Shown piece after piece: positions 11,305-21,515 of a DNA stretch of 64,000 nt. The stretch is taken from contig JAODTK010005675.1 in NCBI GenBank assembly GCA_026419785.1, positions 62,001 to 126,000 on the forward strand. Reading direction: 5' to 3'. Both the position numbers and the translations under genes were made by a program. Source of the stretch: Sclerodactyla briareus. Lineage: Eukaryota; Echinodermata; Holothuroidea; Dendrochirotida; Sclerodactylidae. Each line of letters starts with the position of its first letter. The first letter of the stretch is position 1. A model generated the notes under the pieces. The model was not told the DNA's origin, ran no database searches, and saw only the letters and a list, made by a program, of their open reading frames with translations.

Positions 11305-11513
11305 CAAGATCTGACAATCGCTACCAGTTGAGCTGGAAACTGGTATTGTTGCTCTGCATGCTCTCAGCCCCCCACCCTTAGTCCTAGATCTTGGGAGTGG
11401 GACATCTCCCGTTCTGAGCTGCTGCCATATATTTGTGGATTCTTGTATCAAGGTGTCCTGTACCATTTTACAAACTTGATGGGGGAGGCCTAGCTCCCGG
11501 GACCAGCTCATGT
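11305..11513 (-). CDS. First visible exon of unidentified minus-strand gene
   Basis: The exon follows a pyrimidine-rich acceptor (ACCTAGTTTCTAG|ACATG) and ends at ATCTTG|GTGAGA. It encodes 69 residues from an ATG at 11,511: MSWSRELGLPHQVCKMVQDT, then LIQESTNIWQQLRTGDVP, and a Ser/Thr-rich tail ending DCQIL. It leaves in phase 0, agreeing with the next exon. Because a splice acceptor precedes the ATG by two bases, this may be an internal exon, or the ATG may start translation after a non-coding first exon. Upstream exons would have to lie beyond 11.5 kb, where the CR1 LINE sits, and none was found. Confidence 0.65.
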
Positions 11514-12700
11514 CTAGAAACTAGGTTGGGGGTAAAAGGGCATGCCCCCCCAAAGAAGTTTTTTGCCAAATCCTCATGATGGCATTGCTGCAACAGTGGA
11601 GGTGAATCTGGCCTCCCCCATTATTGGTTCATACCCGGATTAAAGCTGACATTGACATAGACCGCATATCCACACTATTTCTCCGATCACTTGCGAGTGA
11701 CTCAGATCGTTTGTAGCGATGACAAGCTGGTGTGGTAATGTGAACTGCTAATGAATGAAAACTCTCAACAGGCTAAGGTTATTCTGGGAGGGAATCAGCC
11801 CACAATGGAGTTTATATACAGCATGTTATTGAGTCTAACTCAACGCCATCCCCTTGCCAACGAGAGTCACCCTTTTTCTTAATCTCAGCAGTGCAATAAT
11901 CCCTTGGAGTGGGCGGATAAGCTTTTTCCGAATGCGGTTACAATCGTCACATATCCTTCTTCCATCCCTAGTGCATTAAGATTTTTAATGTCGTTTTAAT
12001 CAATAGTAGTCCATTTATCTTTCCGTTAATCGCCATTTTTTAACTTTTATACTTTAGTACTGTACACTCTTATGCATGCCGTTCTTATGTCTCTCTACCT
12101 TTTATCATTCTGTAACGTCTTATATGGACATGGCTACAAGATACCAACGGCACACACCACGTCAAGACTCGTCGATTATTCTCTTCCGTTTTCATAAGTA
12201 TTGCTTCTTTGCTTCCATTTTCGTCTATCCATTTGCTCTCTGAGGACGTGTGTTCTGTGTTTCGTATTTCGTGGTTTTGAGCTGTTTTGAGTCTCTTCAA
12301 CAGCGTGAGTGGTTTCCTTTTTGGGGTATTTTTGCTCTAGGCCACTCGTTCCCCTCCCCTTCAACGGCCTAGCTTTTCTGACTTCCGTACCTGTGTGTAC
12401 TTAGCTGTCAAGCGAGTCTGCATTAAGCCCTTTGGTGTGTATGTCCGGCTGTGGTGGAGTGTGAGTGTCCCTAATTGTATTTTGGCGTATTTGCGTAGCC
12501 TATTGTCCAGTTTGGTCTCTTGCTTTTGTTCTGCTTTGCTCGGGGCCGTGTACAGGTAGCCTCTGGCATTCTTTTGTCAACAGTATTGACTTTTTTTTTC
12601 TCTCCGTCAGTGATAGTGCGCTTGCTACTGAGTGTGGTGTATTTCCTATCTGATTCGTGTTTAGAGTGTAGGCCTATATCAGTTTTTCTCGTATCATTTG
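11514..12700. other. Gene upstream flank grading into LINE 5' region
   Basis: No gene is seen. From about 12,300 the plus strand becomes T/G-rich with few A runs and repeated GTGTG, CTTTTG and CCTTTT words, unlike its left neighbour. This may be the 5' untranslated region of the CR1 LINE whose first recognisable coding block starts near 12,885. The exact 5' end of the LINE cannot be placed. Confidence 0.4.
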
Positions 12701-12884
12701 ACCTATTAATTGTATTCTTGTTTGTAAGTGCCACCGGGTCGAAATAAAACGTGAGTTAAACTAGTGTTGTGAGTGTTTTCCTTCCCCTTTTTACTTTTTT
12801 TTTCTTTCGGCTCAGTATTTTTCACTGGTAAGGCCCCGTACTTATTTTCATTTTTCTGTCCTTTTTGTCTTCTATTTGATTTGC

Positions 12885-13700
12885 TGTTATGGGAGGGAAA
12901 TAGGCTGCTAGCCTGTCAGGGTTGTGATATGTGGATTGAGTATCTGAAGTCGGGGCTGAGTTTTAAAAAGGGGGTGAGCTTTGAGGACACTAAGGCGGAT
13001 GGGTAATTTATAGATGTAAGACGTGTCATAGACTATCCGAGCTTGAAGCTAGGCTTGGGGCACGTGAGTGTTCAGTGGGAAGATTTAGGAGGGGTGCTTG
13101 CTGCCGATCGAACGGAACAGTAGTAGTTGATCCTGGCCTTGACCTAGGAATATTTTAGTGTGCTGGCATTTGAGGAGGCAGTGCAGGAGGGTCAGTTGGA
13201 TGGAAAGTGGGGGCGGGGGAGAGTACAGAGGAGGGGCGACAGTCAGATCCGGTGGTTCCAGTCGTGGTGGATGGAGGGAAGGTGGACTTTGGGGGAGGAT
13301 AAGGTAAAAGGAGTGTGTGCTGGTGGGGATTCGATTGTCCGGTATGTGGACAGGATTTAGCTCGCGTGGATAAGCTAAGCGTACGCTGGTTGGGTCTTCC
13401 GGGAGCGAGGGGTGAGGATATTAGTGCGAGGTTAAACAGGATCGTGGGGGAGGGAGTGGTGGGTGTTTCGAGATAGGCACTAATAATCGGCTGTGTACCG
13501 TCAGGCGTCCTAAGATCCCGATTACGTGAACCTGTTGTGCAGGCTGAAGTCCACGAGGTCGAAAGTCGCGATTTGTTGCATTCTAACCTAGGTTTGACAG
13601 TCGCGTTGCAGGTAGGAGGATCGCGGGGTCTCAATCGGTGGTTAAATTTAGAGTGTGCTGTGGAGGGCGTTCAGTTTTGTTGATTTTTCGTGTGTGTTTT
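12885..13700 (+). pseudogene. CR1 ORF1 remnant: PHD-like finger plus SGNH esterase
   Basis: The frame LLACQGCDMWIEYLKSGLSF (about 12,903-12,962) matches the Cys-x-x-Cys-Asp-x-Trp core and following loop of PHD fingers; the H and C expected after the tryptophan are degraded. Esterase block I, GGDSIVRYVDR, ends at about 13,357. The segment after it, LPGARGEDISARLNRIVGE (13,396-13,452), is in another frame. Block III, EIGTNN in place of the usual GTND, lies near 13,470-13,487 in a third frame. SGNH hydrolases use the serine of GDS with a distal Asp-His pair; I could not place that last block. At least two frame changes separate the blocks. Confidence 0.75.
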
Positions 13701-14639
13701 CTGGGGAAGGAGGGGATCTTTTGCTAAGGATGTCTTCACCTAAAGGCTGTCTGGATTCATTTTGCACGAAATTTTAGTATCCCGGTTTTCGATCATCTGG
13801 CTGCTTAAGTTGTTATTTAGTGTACATGATCAACTGAATGGAAGAATTCCAATATGATCCCAATTCACTTGATTGTTTGATGATTGATCTGATAGTATCG
13901 TGTGAAGATCTCTTGAGGTTTCCTATAATTGTTTTATAGAATCTTCAGGCACACACAACTCGATAAAATACAGAAAAGTTGATTTTCTCAAGAATAGTGA
14001 GCTAAACTGCTCAGAATTAGCAGCGCAGCGGCAGGCTTGCGCAATAGAGGATAACCACATCAACGTTCTAAAAATTAATGGCTAAAATTGGAAATAAAGG
14101 TACAGAATTTATTTCAATTTAGTTCATATTTGGTTGGAAGTTCACTAATCCCCGCTTAGAACAATCTGTGAATTGATTTCCGTGGTAGGCCGTCGGGATT
14201 GGCGCTTGAATTTCCCGAAAAGAAGAACTGTTGGATTGCGCAATATTTTCAACGCTCGTATTTGGCAGTAATAATAACCTTCGTGGTATTCAAGTAAATA
14301 ATATCATTTCAGTGTGTGATTAGTGGTGTTCCCCTATATGATCTCTGGACTCTGCTCACAGGGTCCAACTGAAGTTCACGTTATCAGTACCCCCTGCGTT
14401 ACTTTAGATTTCATCCATGACCACCTTAATGTTGCGGGGGCTTCACTGTTTGGCAAGTTGGTCAATTTCTGCGTGGAAGGTTTCCTTAAACTAAATTTTG
14501 GGGTGCGAGTTTTCAGGTTTCCGTAGCTTACTAGCAGGGTTGTAAATAGTAGCATCGCAGTGGGAGGTCTGCGAGGTCAACAGTACGATAGCTTGTTAGC
14601 CAGCTGTTTTTTTCTGTGCTAATGTTAAAGTATCAGGAA

Positions 14640-17362
14640 CAAGTTGATGAAGTGCAGATTTCAGTTCAGGAACGCAAGCCGACGTCATTGGTATTACAGA
14701 TTCGTGGTTGAACAGTGATCTTTCCATCCGAATTTCACCTTTCGGTTTTTGTGTGTTATAGGCAAGATAGGATAGATACCTCTCCGTTGCATTGTTGGTG
14801 GAGTTTTTGTTGTATGTGAGGTCGAACTTGAATAGTTTTTGAGGAGGCCGATATTGGTGTAAGTTTTGTCTACTCAGTTTGGTGTGAAATTCCTTCACTC
14901 ATCTGGTATTCCCATTTCTTTATTAGTTGGCGTTGTGGTACGTTCTCCCAATAGCTCTGAGACAACAAACTCTCTTCTTTCGCCATGCTTTTCGAAGTTT
15001 CTGGAAGAGTACAATTATTAAGGTTGATTTCAATTATCCAGAGATTTCTTGGTCTAATGGTACGAGTGTCAGGCATGGATCTGGCTTTTCACTGTCCCGC
15101 AGTATTGTTTCTTTCTCAGCATGTACATTGTCCTACCAGAATCATAATATTTTGGATGTAGTTTTGAGGCAGTGAGCCAGCTCTGTAGATAATGTAACAG
15201 AGCTTGGGTAAGCTCGGTTGCAGTGATCACGATATTTTAGCTTTCAATGTGTCTTGTTTTCTGTCCAATATCCCACAGAGTCTAGAGCTTGTTCCTTGTT
15301 CCGCTACGGCCGATGTGGTTGGCATTTCCAGGTTTTTTAGCAAGTATATTGGCATAAATTGTTAGAAAGTACGAATGCTGTTGACCTCTTGAATGGCTTC
15401 ATTGAAAAGGTTAACGAGGTTTTGAAAGTTTACGTTCCTTGGAGAAACGTCGCAGTAAGACAAGAGGCCTTCTTGGATGAAAGGGAAGTTTTCTGGCCAT
15501 CAAACGTAAGCGACACTTCTGGCTACTTTATCGTTCTTCTGGGTCAGTGGCTGATCTAGAGCCTTCAAAGTTCACGCAAAGCTGTCCAGCGTTTGAGTTT
15601 CTGGTGCTAAACTTTATTCGAGAGGCAGCTTGCCTCTACTATCAAGGAGAACCTCCGTGCATTTTTCTCTTATGTGAGGGAGCAGAAGTCAAGGACAGAT
15701 TGTCCTTTTATAGATCCTCGGGTAGTACAATCAGCGATAGCCAGGAGATGGCTTGCGTTCTTAATAACTATTATTCGTCGGTATTCACTCAGCAGAACTT
15801 GGATAATTTTGGTGACCTAGATGTCGGGGTTTCTCCGCACAGTAATTTGGTAATAATGGGTGGTTCGTCTGGTTAGTAAAGGAGAAACTGCAAAGGCTCA
15901 AAAGTGATAAAGCTCTGGTCCTGACGGAGTTATCCTTTCTTACTAAAATCCTTTGCGACGAGTGTTCTGTTCCATTAACTGTTATTTTCAATAAGACTCT
16001 CCAAGAAGGTATTGTTCCGGATGATTGGAGGAGACAAAGTTTCTCTATTTTCAAGAAAGGTAAACGGTCTCTTCCTGTAATTCAGGCCAGTCAGTCTTAC
16101 TAGTGTGTCTGCAAGGGAATGAATCAATCATTCGAGATCATATGGTTGATTACTTTCAATAGCCATAGTCTGATTAGAGATTCGCAGCATGGTTATGGAA
16201 GAATCCTTCGGTTTTGACTGAATCTCGTCTTGAATTTTATGGAAGATGTTACAAGTACTGTTGACAACGGCAATGCTGTTGATATAATTTTCCTGGACTT
16301 TCCGAAGCTTTTGACAAGGTTCCTCATGAGCGTCTCTTGATCAAGTTGGAGAGCTTGGTATTGAGGGGAATGCCCAATGGATTTGTGAGTGGCTTCATAA
16401 TAGGGAAACAACGCGTTTCATTAATGGGCAGTCGTCTTCTTGGCATAAGTCACTAGTGGTTTGGTCCCACGATCGGTGTCTTGGGCCGCGCCTGTTTCTG
16501 GCGTATATTGCCGATCTTGAGGTTCTATTCATTCAAGGGTTAAGACGTTCGCAGACGATACCAACTTGTATCGGGAGGTCGTTCGAATGATGAATGTTGC
16601 ATTGTTCAAAGGGATCTGGAATATAATTTCCAAATGTCTTCCGACTGCAAATGTTTTTCAATGTCGACAAGTGCAACAGTTCTGCATGTTGTTTTTCACA
16701 ATCGCAACGCTTCCTTAAAGTTGAATGACCGAAATATTCAGGAGGTAATTTCAGAAAAAGATCTTCGGGTTTGTTTTGATTTTCTTTGAAACCTTCCAGC
16801 AGGTGCCGAACTGCTAGAAGAGGTTAAATTGGATTCTTGGCTTGATTAGACCGTCACTTCAGTTTCCTTTGATAATTTTGTTTTGTCTGGCTGTTTAGCA
16901 AATGGTAACCACACCGTAGAGTATTCGTGTGGACATTCCCCTCTTTTGGGAGAAAAAAAAGGACAAGCGTTAATTGAGAAGTTTCAGCGTAGGGCAACTA
17001 GACTGATTCACTGTCTGAAAACTTTACCCTACGAGGAAAGATTAGGCGTTCGGTCTAACTACCATGGGAGTCTGAGACGATTCGGGGTGACTTGATTCAG
17101 GTTTTCAACATTGTCCATGGACTTGATTGCCTGTCCTTCCACTATCTTCTTTGAATTTTCCAATGTTACTGGGAATAGAGGCCACTGTCCTCAAGCTTCG
17201 TGGGCTACGCGCTGTCAGAATGGACCAATTCGTAATATTCTTTCTCGCAGAGAGGATCAATGTGTATTTTCTTTCCTGAAAATGTTGTTTTGCTCTAGAG
17301 AGTGTGAATGCGTTCAAGAAAAGTCTGATTTATTTTTCATAATCAACGGGCGTATTATTTAG
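14640..17362 (+). pseudogene. CR1 ORF2 remnant: endonuclease and reverse transcriptase
   Basis: Endonuclease: DVIGITDSWLNSDLSIRI (14,681-14,734), DFNYPEISW (15,026-15,052), and CSDHDIL (15,219-15,239), which is the catalytic SDH block of APE-type nucleases. Linker: SGSTISDSQEMACVLNNYYS (about 15,725-15,780). Reverse transcriptase: EAFDKVPHERLLIKLE (about 16,300-16,350, after a one-base loss that shifts the frame within the LDFSEAF block), and the catalytic FADDTNLYR at 16,548-16,574 with the YADD-type Asp pair intact. C-terminal CR1 segment: RRATRLIHCLKTLPYEERLG near 16,990-17,050. Order and wording are those of the CR1 group of the Jockey superfamily. Multiple frame breaks make it non-functional. 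Confidence 0.85.
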
Positions 17363-17875
17363 TTCGATTTCGGTTCATATTTTCTTCCTGGGATAGTTGA
17401 TGGCGTCGGGTCGTTTATTAGATTATGTCCCCTTCTGACTTATTCACTAAACTACCTATGGCGAGCTTATAATTTCCCTTCTGGTATGGATAAAATTTCA
17501 CTTACTTATGCAGAAGAAGAAAGGGAAACTACCTCTAGTGCTTACTCACTGTAGAGCATAACATTCCTTCTCATTTTAAAATATTTTCAAATCAATGAGT
17601 ACTAAAATGTTTCAGAGAACCAACTAACCATTTTCACAATAAATTCTCTACCCCGGAGAAGCTGCATTCATTCATGCACTGTTAGGACAGGCAAACAGTC
17701 CACTAGAATAAAGGGAATTGTCCCCCTGAACTACTAGTTTCTGGAGCTGAAAAGACCGATAGAAAATTTACACTGTATGGTCTAATTCCCATTCACCTAA
17801 TGGTCAGTGTTTCTGTAAGCCAAAATCAATGCAAATAATTTGTAATTGTCACTGAATAACTCTTTTTTTTGGCAG

Positions 17876-18045
17876 ATTTGCGATAAAGTCGTGTGATCCC
17901 TTGCCATGGACTGGCAGCAACATCGCACTGGAAAAGGCTAACTACAATATTGGGGCTGCAATATTGGGCAACTTGCTTTCATTTTCCCCCCAGCTGCCTC
18001 CTTGCCTGCCGTATTTCCACTTGTCCCCTTGTGCTCCGAATTACA
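17876..18045 (+). CDS. Weak candidate exon on the plus strand
   Basis: The acceptor CTTTTTTTTGGCAG|ATTT and donor TTACA|GTAAGT are both good and 170 bp apart. Only the phase-2 frame is open: FAIKSCDPLPWTGSNIALEK, then ANYNIGAAILGNLLSF and a Pro/Cys-rich end. The middle faintly recalls the helical LEKAxxxxNIGA element of BRO1 domains, but the following Pro-rich sequence does not, so I do not assign that domain. No in-phase partner exon was found. It could be chance. Confidence 0.25.
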
Positions 18046-20850
18046 GTAAGTACAGTGAATATCGTATCCATAATTATGAGATAATAAGGATATTCACGGA
18101 TTAAGTGGTCCTCTGATTATGTGATAGCAGGTCAGAGCTATAGAACAGCATCTCATAGATTAGTTTTTATCTGTGCTTTACCTATCATAAAGAAATCTGT
18201 ATAAAATTCTGTTCAATTTTAACTTCAGTATGAGACCACAAAGTCCGCCTGCCCCCAATGACCAACTATGGCAATGGAAACTGACCCCCCCCCATCCCCC
18301 CCCCCAACCAACCCCCACTTCTCTGCAATCAAAATTTATTTATGGCATGTACAGTACCAACATCTACCATACATGGGCCACCCATATAGAGGGGCGAGAG
18401 AACCCCTTCCTATTTTGGTCATCTTCGGTTACCTTTCCTCAGAGTAATATACATAGGTCACGTACTAGTCTTTATCGTGAGTGCTCGATAATCAGTTTCC
18501 ATCTTGGGATTTTTTCTTGGGAATATAAATAGTCACCCTACCTGCTTATCTGATCCAACACTTTCCACCTCAGCACTGATTCTCCTTCAGGCACCAAAAC
18601 GTAACAGACAGTACTTTATATTGGAATCATCAACAGACCGATGTGCCCTATCAAGTAACAAAGCACCTCTTACATAGGAGCCCTAGCCTAGTAATATCAA
18701 TAATAACCAGTAATAGGCAATGTACATGGAAAAACAACATTCACTAAGTTTTCACTTTTTGAGAACATACTACATTTCCAAATACAGTAATTAGTATTAA
18801 ATGTCAGTTGGAATGAAACTCACATTTTTCAGATTGCATTGGGTTTGCTTTGCCCTAGCAAGATGAACAGGCATGTTTGATGACAACAAATCTCATATTT
18901 GGAGATCCGAACTACTTCCCTTTTTCCGTGTTTATCTACGATATTATTTATTACAGTACATGCGACGCCACGAGGGTAACCAAATGAATGTTGCCTTGAG
19001 TTTCCTAAGTAGGCCTAATCCTAATTTAATGATACCGTTTCATCCCACCTAAGCTCCCCATCTTCCGGAACATTCACCTAACTTTTTTGCAATGCAGGGC
19101 AATTACCCATAACACATGGGCTCAGAATTGCAACACTTATTGCGCAAAATTGGAACATGTCTACGTAAAACAATTGCAAAATATCGCACAGGTTGAAGCA
19201 ACAATGCTGGCTAATATCCAACATGCAGTGCAGTGCTGAACCAAGAACCCAGTCAAAGACAAATGCAGGCGTGGATACAACAGACTTAATCATGGAGAAT
19301 GGAAAACCATAACTATAGGTCCAAACCATATTTCAACAAGTTCCATGTGGGAGTTTTGGCCCCTCAGAAGCTTGGTCCATTATTCCGAGAAATTGGGGGA
19401 GAATCCCGCTCTGTCGGCGCAATAAACACATGATGTCATACTTCGACAACCCGGGACTTTTTCTTTCATGTATTCAGTTTTTTTCAATTTGTGAATAAGT
19501 CAACTCTCAGAGTAACCCTCCTCTGTTGTCTTTCTCCACCCCAAGTACCATCACCTTTACCAACACACTAACACAAGCCTCTCCTAGACTACATATAATC
19601 TGTCAATAAAGGCCCCAGGGGCGTTACATTTTCAGGAGGGGGGCGATTATTTGAGGGGTTAATTTTCTAATGCACAAATATAGTTTGCGGTATAGGCTTC
19701 CAAATTTCTATACGAACCTGGGTAAGGCTACTTCATAAATACTAACTTTTTGTGTACCAGCCTGTTCAAGGAATATTTCATTATATTACACAACCTGGTG
19801 AAATGTATGCTTGCTAACCTTCATTGGAATGTCCCCCATAAAAAAGGGGGGGGGCTTCTATCACAGGTTGGGCTTCTATTACAGATTATACGTAAGTTTT
19901 TTTCAATGTGAGAATAATATGTGACTTTGCAAATAGAAAACAAGATCATTTGTCAGGGTCTGCAAGTATTACAATCACTTATTAGTGGCATGCTGGTATT
20001 GCTTCCGATCTTGTGCAATACACATCCACAAACTTCAAAGGACATAACTCTGTAAGCGAAAGCCGTATGAACTTCGGTTGGACGACGCATTAATTTTGGT
20101 TTTTTCATGAGCCTCTTTATATAGGGCAACGTGTCGAAACTCATATCATAGGGCACTTTTTGTTAGGCAGTCATGGAGCGACCAGAAAAATCACAATATT
20201 TCACTCATTGTAAGGTGTAACTGCCACCAAATTCTGAATAATTTTGTTTCTTGTTACCACTTCACATAACCCTTGCGAAATCCTTCGATTGAAATTCGAT
20301 TTTTCCAACCAAAATTGCATTAGTTCGGTTTTTGGCTCAATAAACGGGTTCCAATGGAGGCCTAGGCCTTCACTATTTTCATGGTAGGCTGTGTTTTGGA
20401 GATCGTCAATACTGCCTCATTTGAGCTAAAAAATTACTTTCAACAGAATTGTATTGAAGTAGATACCAGAACATAAATATCAGATTTGGTGGCGATACAC
20501 CCACAAATGAGTGGGAATGAATCCTATTTTTTCTGGGTTTTCTCCATTGAATGCCTCATGGAAATGAGTTTCGCACTTTGCCTATAATTTATCCTGCAGC
20601 TGTCCTTAAAGAAAGATAGGCATGATTGCATAATGGATAGGCAGAAATCTTTCATATTTCACTCATTTGTGGATGTAAGCACCACACCTGTAATTCTGTT
20701 CTTGTTATATCTCCACATTAAACAAATACACACAGCAACAGTACGACACAGGCTCAGGCTGGGATTCCATAGTTGCGCATGCGTATCCTCATGCTCAGTG
20801 TTCTTCACGGGGTTTTTGCGACAGGGGGGCGTCTAACAAACCACTGACTA
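18046..20850. other. Mostly featureless stretch with one weak exon candidate
   Basis: A plus-strand acceptor-like TTTTTTGCAATGCAG at 19,083-19,097 opens a 47-codon frame to 19,239 (WAQNCNTYCAKLEHVYVKQL, then helical-looking sequence). The opposite strand is also open for 83 codons, and no partner exon fits in phase, so I leave it uncalled. Two loosely related blocks near 20,160-20,280 and 20,630-20,720 share TATTTCACTCATTTGT-like words. Nothing else is recognised. Confidence 0.4.
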
Positions 20851-20851
20851 T

Positions 20852-20870
20852 GCGATCGCGTAGCGATCGC
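20852..20870. repeat. Perfect 8-bp inverted repeat, GCGATCGC, with GTA spacer
   Basis: GCGATCGC is followed by GTA and by GCGATCGC again. Because GCGATCGC is itself self-complementary, the arms can pair in more than one register. It is flanked by G runs (20,824-20,829 and 20,871-20,875). It resembles the other short CG-rich hairpins in the window but with a different arm. Confidence 0.7.
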
Positions 20871-21419
20871 GGGGGAGAAGTTTAAGAGGAGGGTAAATGG
20901 TGCCTCCTCCTTCTTTGGTGAATTCCTTTACACAGGTAACGGTTTTTCAAAGCCCAGCCACTATAATATATCTTACATTTCCATGCAATTGATTGTTCAA
21001 CTAGAGTATATTACCCAAATTTCCATGTCATTAGATATTTGATATCAATCCAATTTCCATGAAATGTGCATAGTTTTCCCCTACACTGGAAAAACAACAC
21101 CCTCAATGTCAACCCTGTAGTGGCAAAAGCCTAGGCTGGATGAAATGGGTGTTCATCCTAAATGGTGTGCTATGAAATTGAGGTGGTGGTAAAATTGATG
21201 AGGGTATACCTTTATAGCAATATCTCACAAGCATTAACAAGAATAAAATGTTGTGGCAATCAATTTGTGTTTGTTCAATTCTCATTTTTGGGACTTTAAA
21301 ACCTTTTTGTCTCCATATATTAATCATAATGATCTACTGTATCCATGGGAAGACACAACAAAATTATTCTGTTTTTAAACACTGGTAATTTAACATTTCA
21401 TGCTATAATATTATTTTCC

Positions 21420-21515
21420 CGGCCTCGGCAGGTGTGGCCTCAGCCTCGAGGGTGCAGCCTCGGCCTCGAGGTGTGCGGCCTCGGCCTCGAGGTGTGCGGC
21501 CTCGGCCTTGGATGC
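21420..21515 (+). repeat. Minisatellite, 21-bp unit
   Basis: The unit CCTCGAGGTGTGCGGCCTCGG recurs about four times with decay at both ends; flanking partial units read GGCAGGTGTGGCCTCAGC and CCTTGGATGCAGCAGCC. Because the unit is a multiple of three, an open frame runs through it as repeated GLEVCGL, which is a by-product of the repeat rather than evidence of a protein. Confidence 0.85.

Larger units (their letters stand above)
12750..17362 (+). mobile_element. CR1-type LINE, nearly full length but decayed
   Basis: Landmarks of a two-ORF CR1 retroelement occur in the right order on the plus strand. They are a PHD-like zinc finger (about 12,885-12,980), SGNH esterase blocks (13,325-13,487), endonuclease blocks (14,681-15,240), a linker typical of the clade (15,690-15,800), the reverse transcriptase (about 15,890-16,760) and the CR1 C-terminal segment (about 16,960-17,340). 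CR1 ORF1 proteins with an esterase domain are established knowledge. Several frameshifts and stops interrupt both ORFs, so the copy is inactive. The 3' end is not sharply defined; GAAGAAGAA near 17,513-17,521 may be part of its tail. It lies about 1 kb from the first visible exon of the minus-strand gene. Confidence 0.85.

Noticed and set aside
17876-18045. BRO1-domain exon
   Set aside because: Only LEKANYNIGA recalls the family; the sequence after it does not, and no partner exon exists. Kept as a weak unassigned exon.
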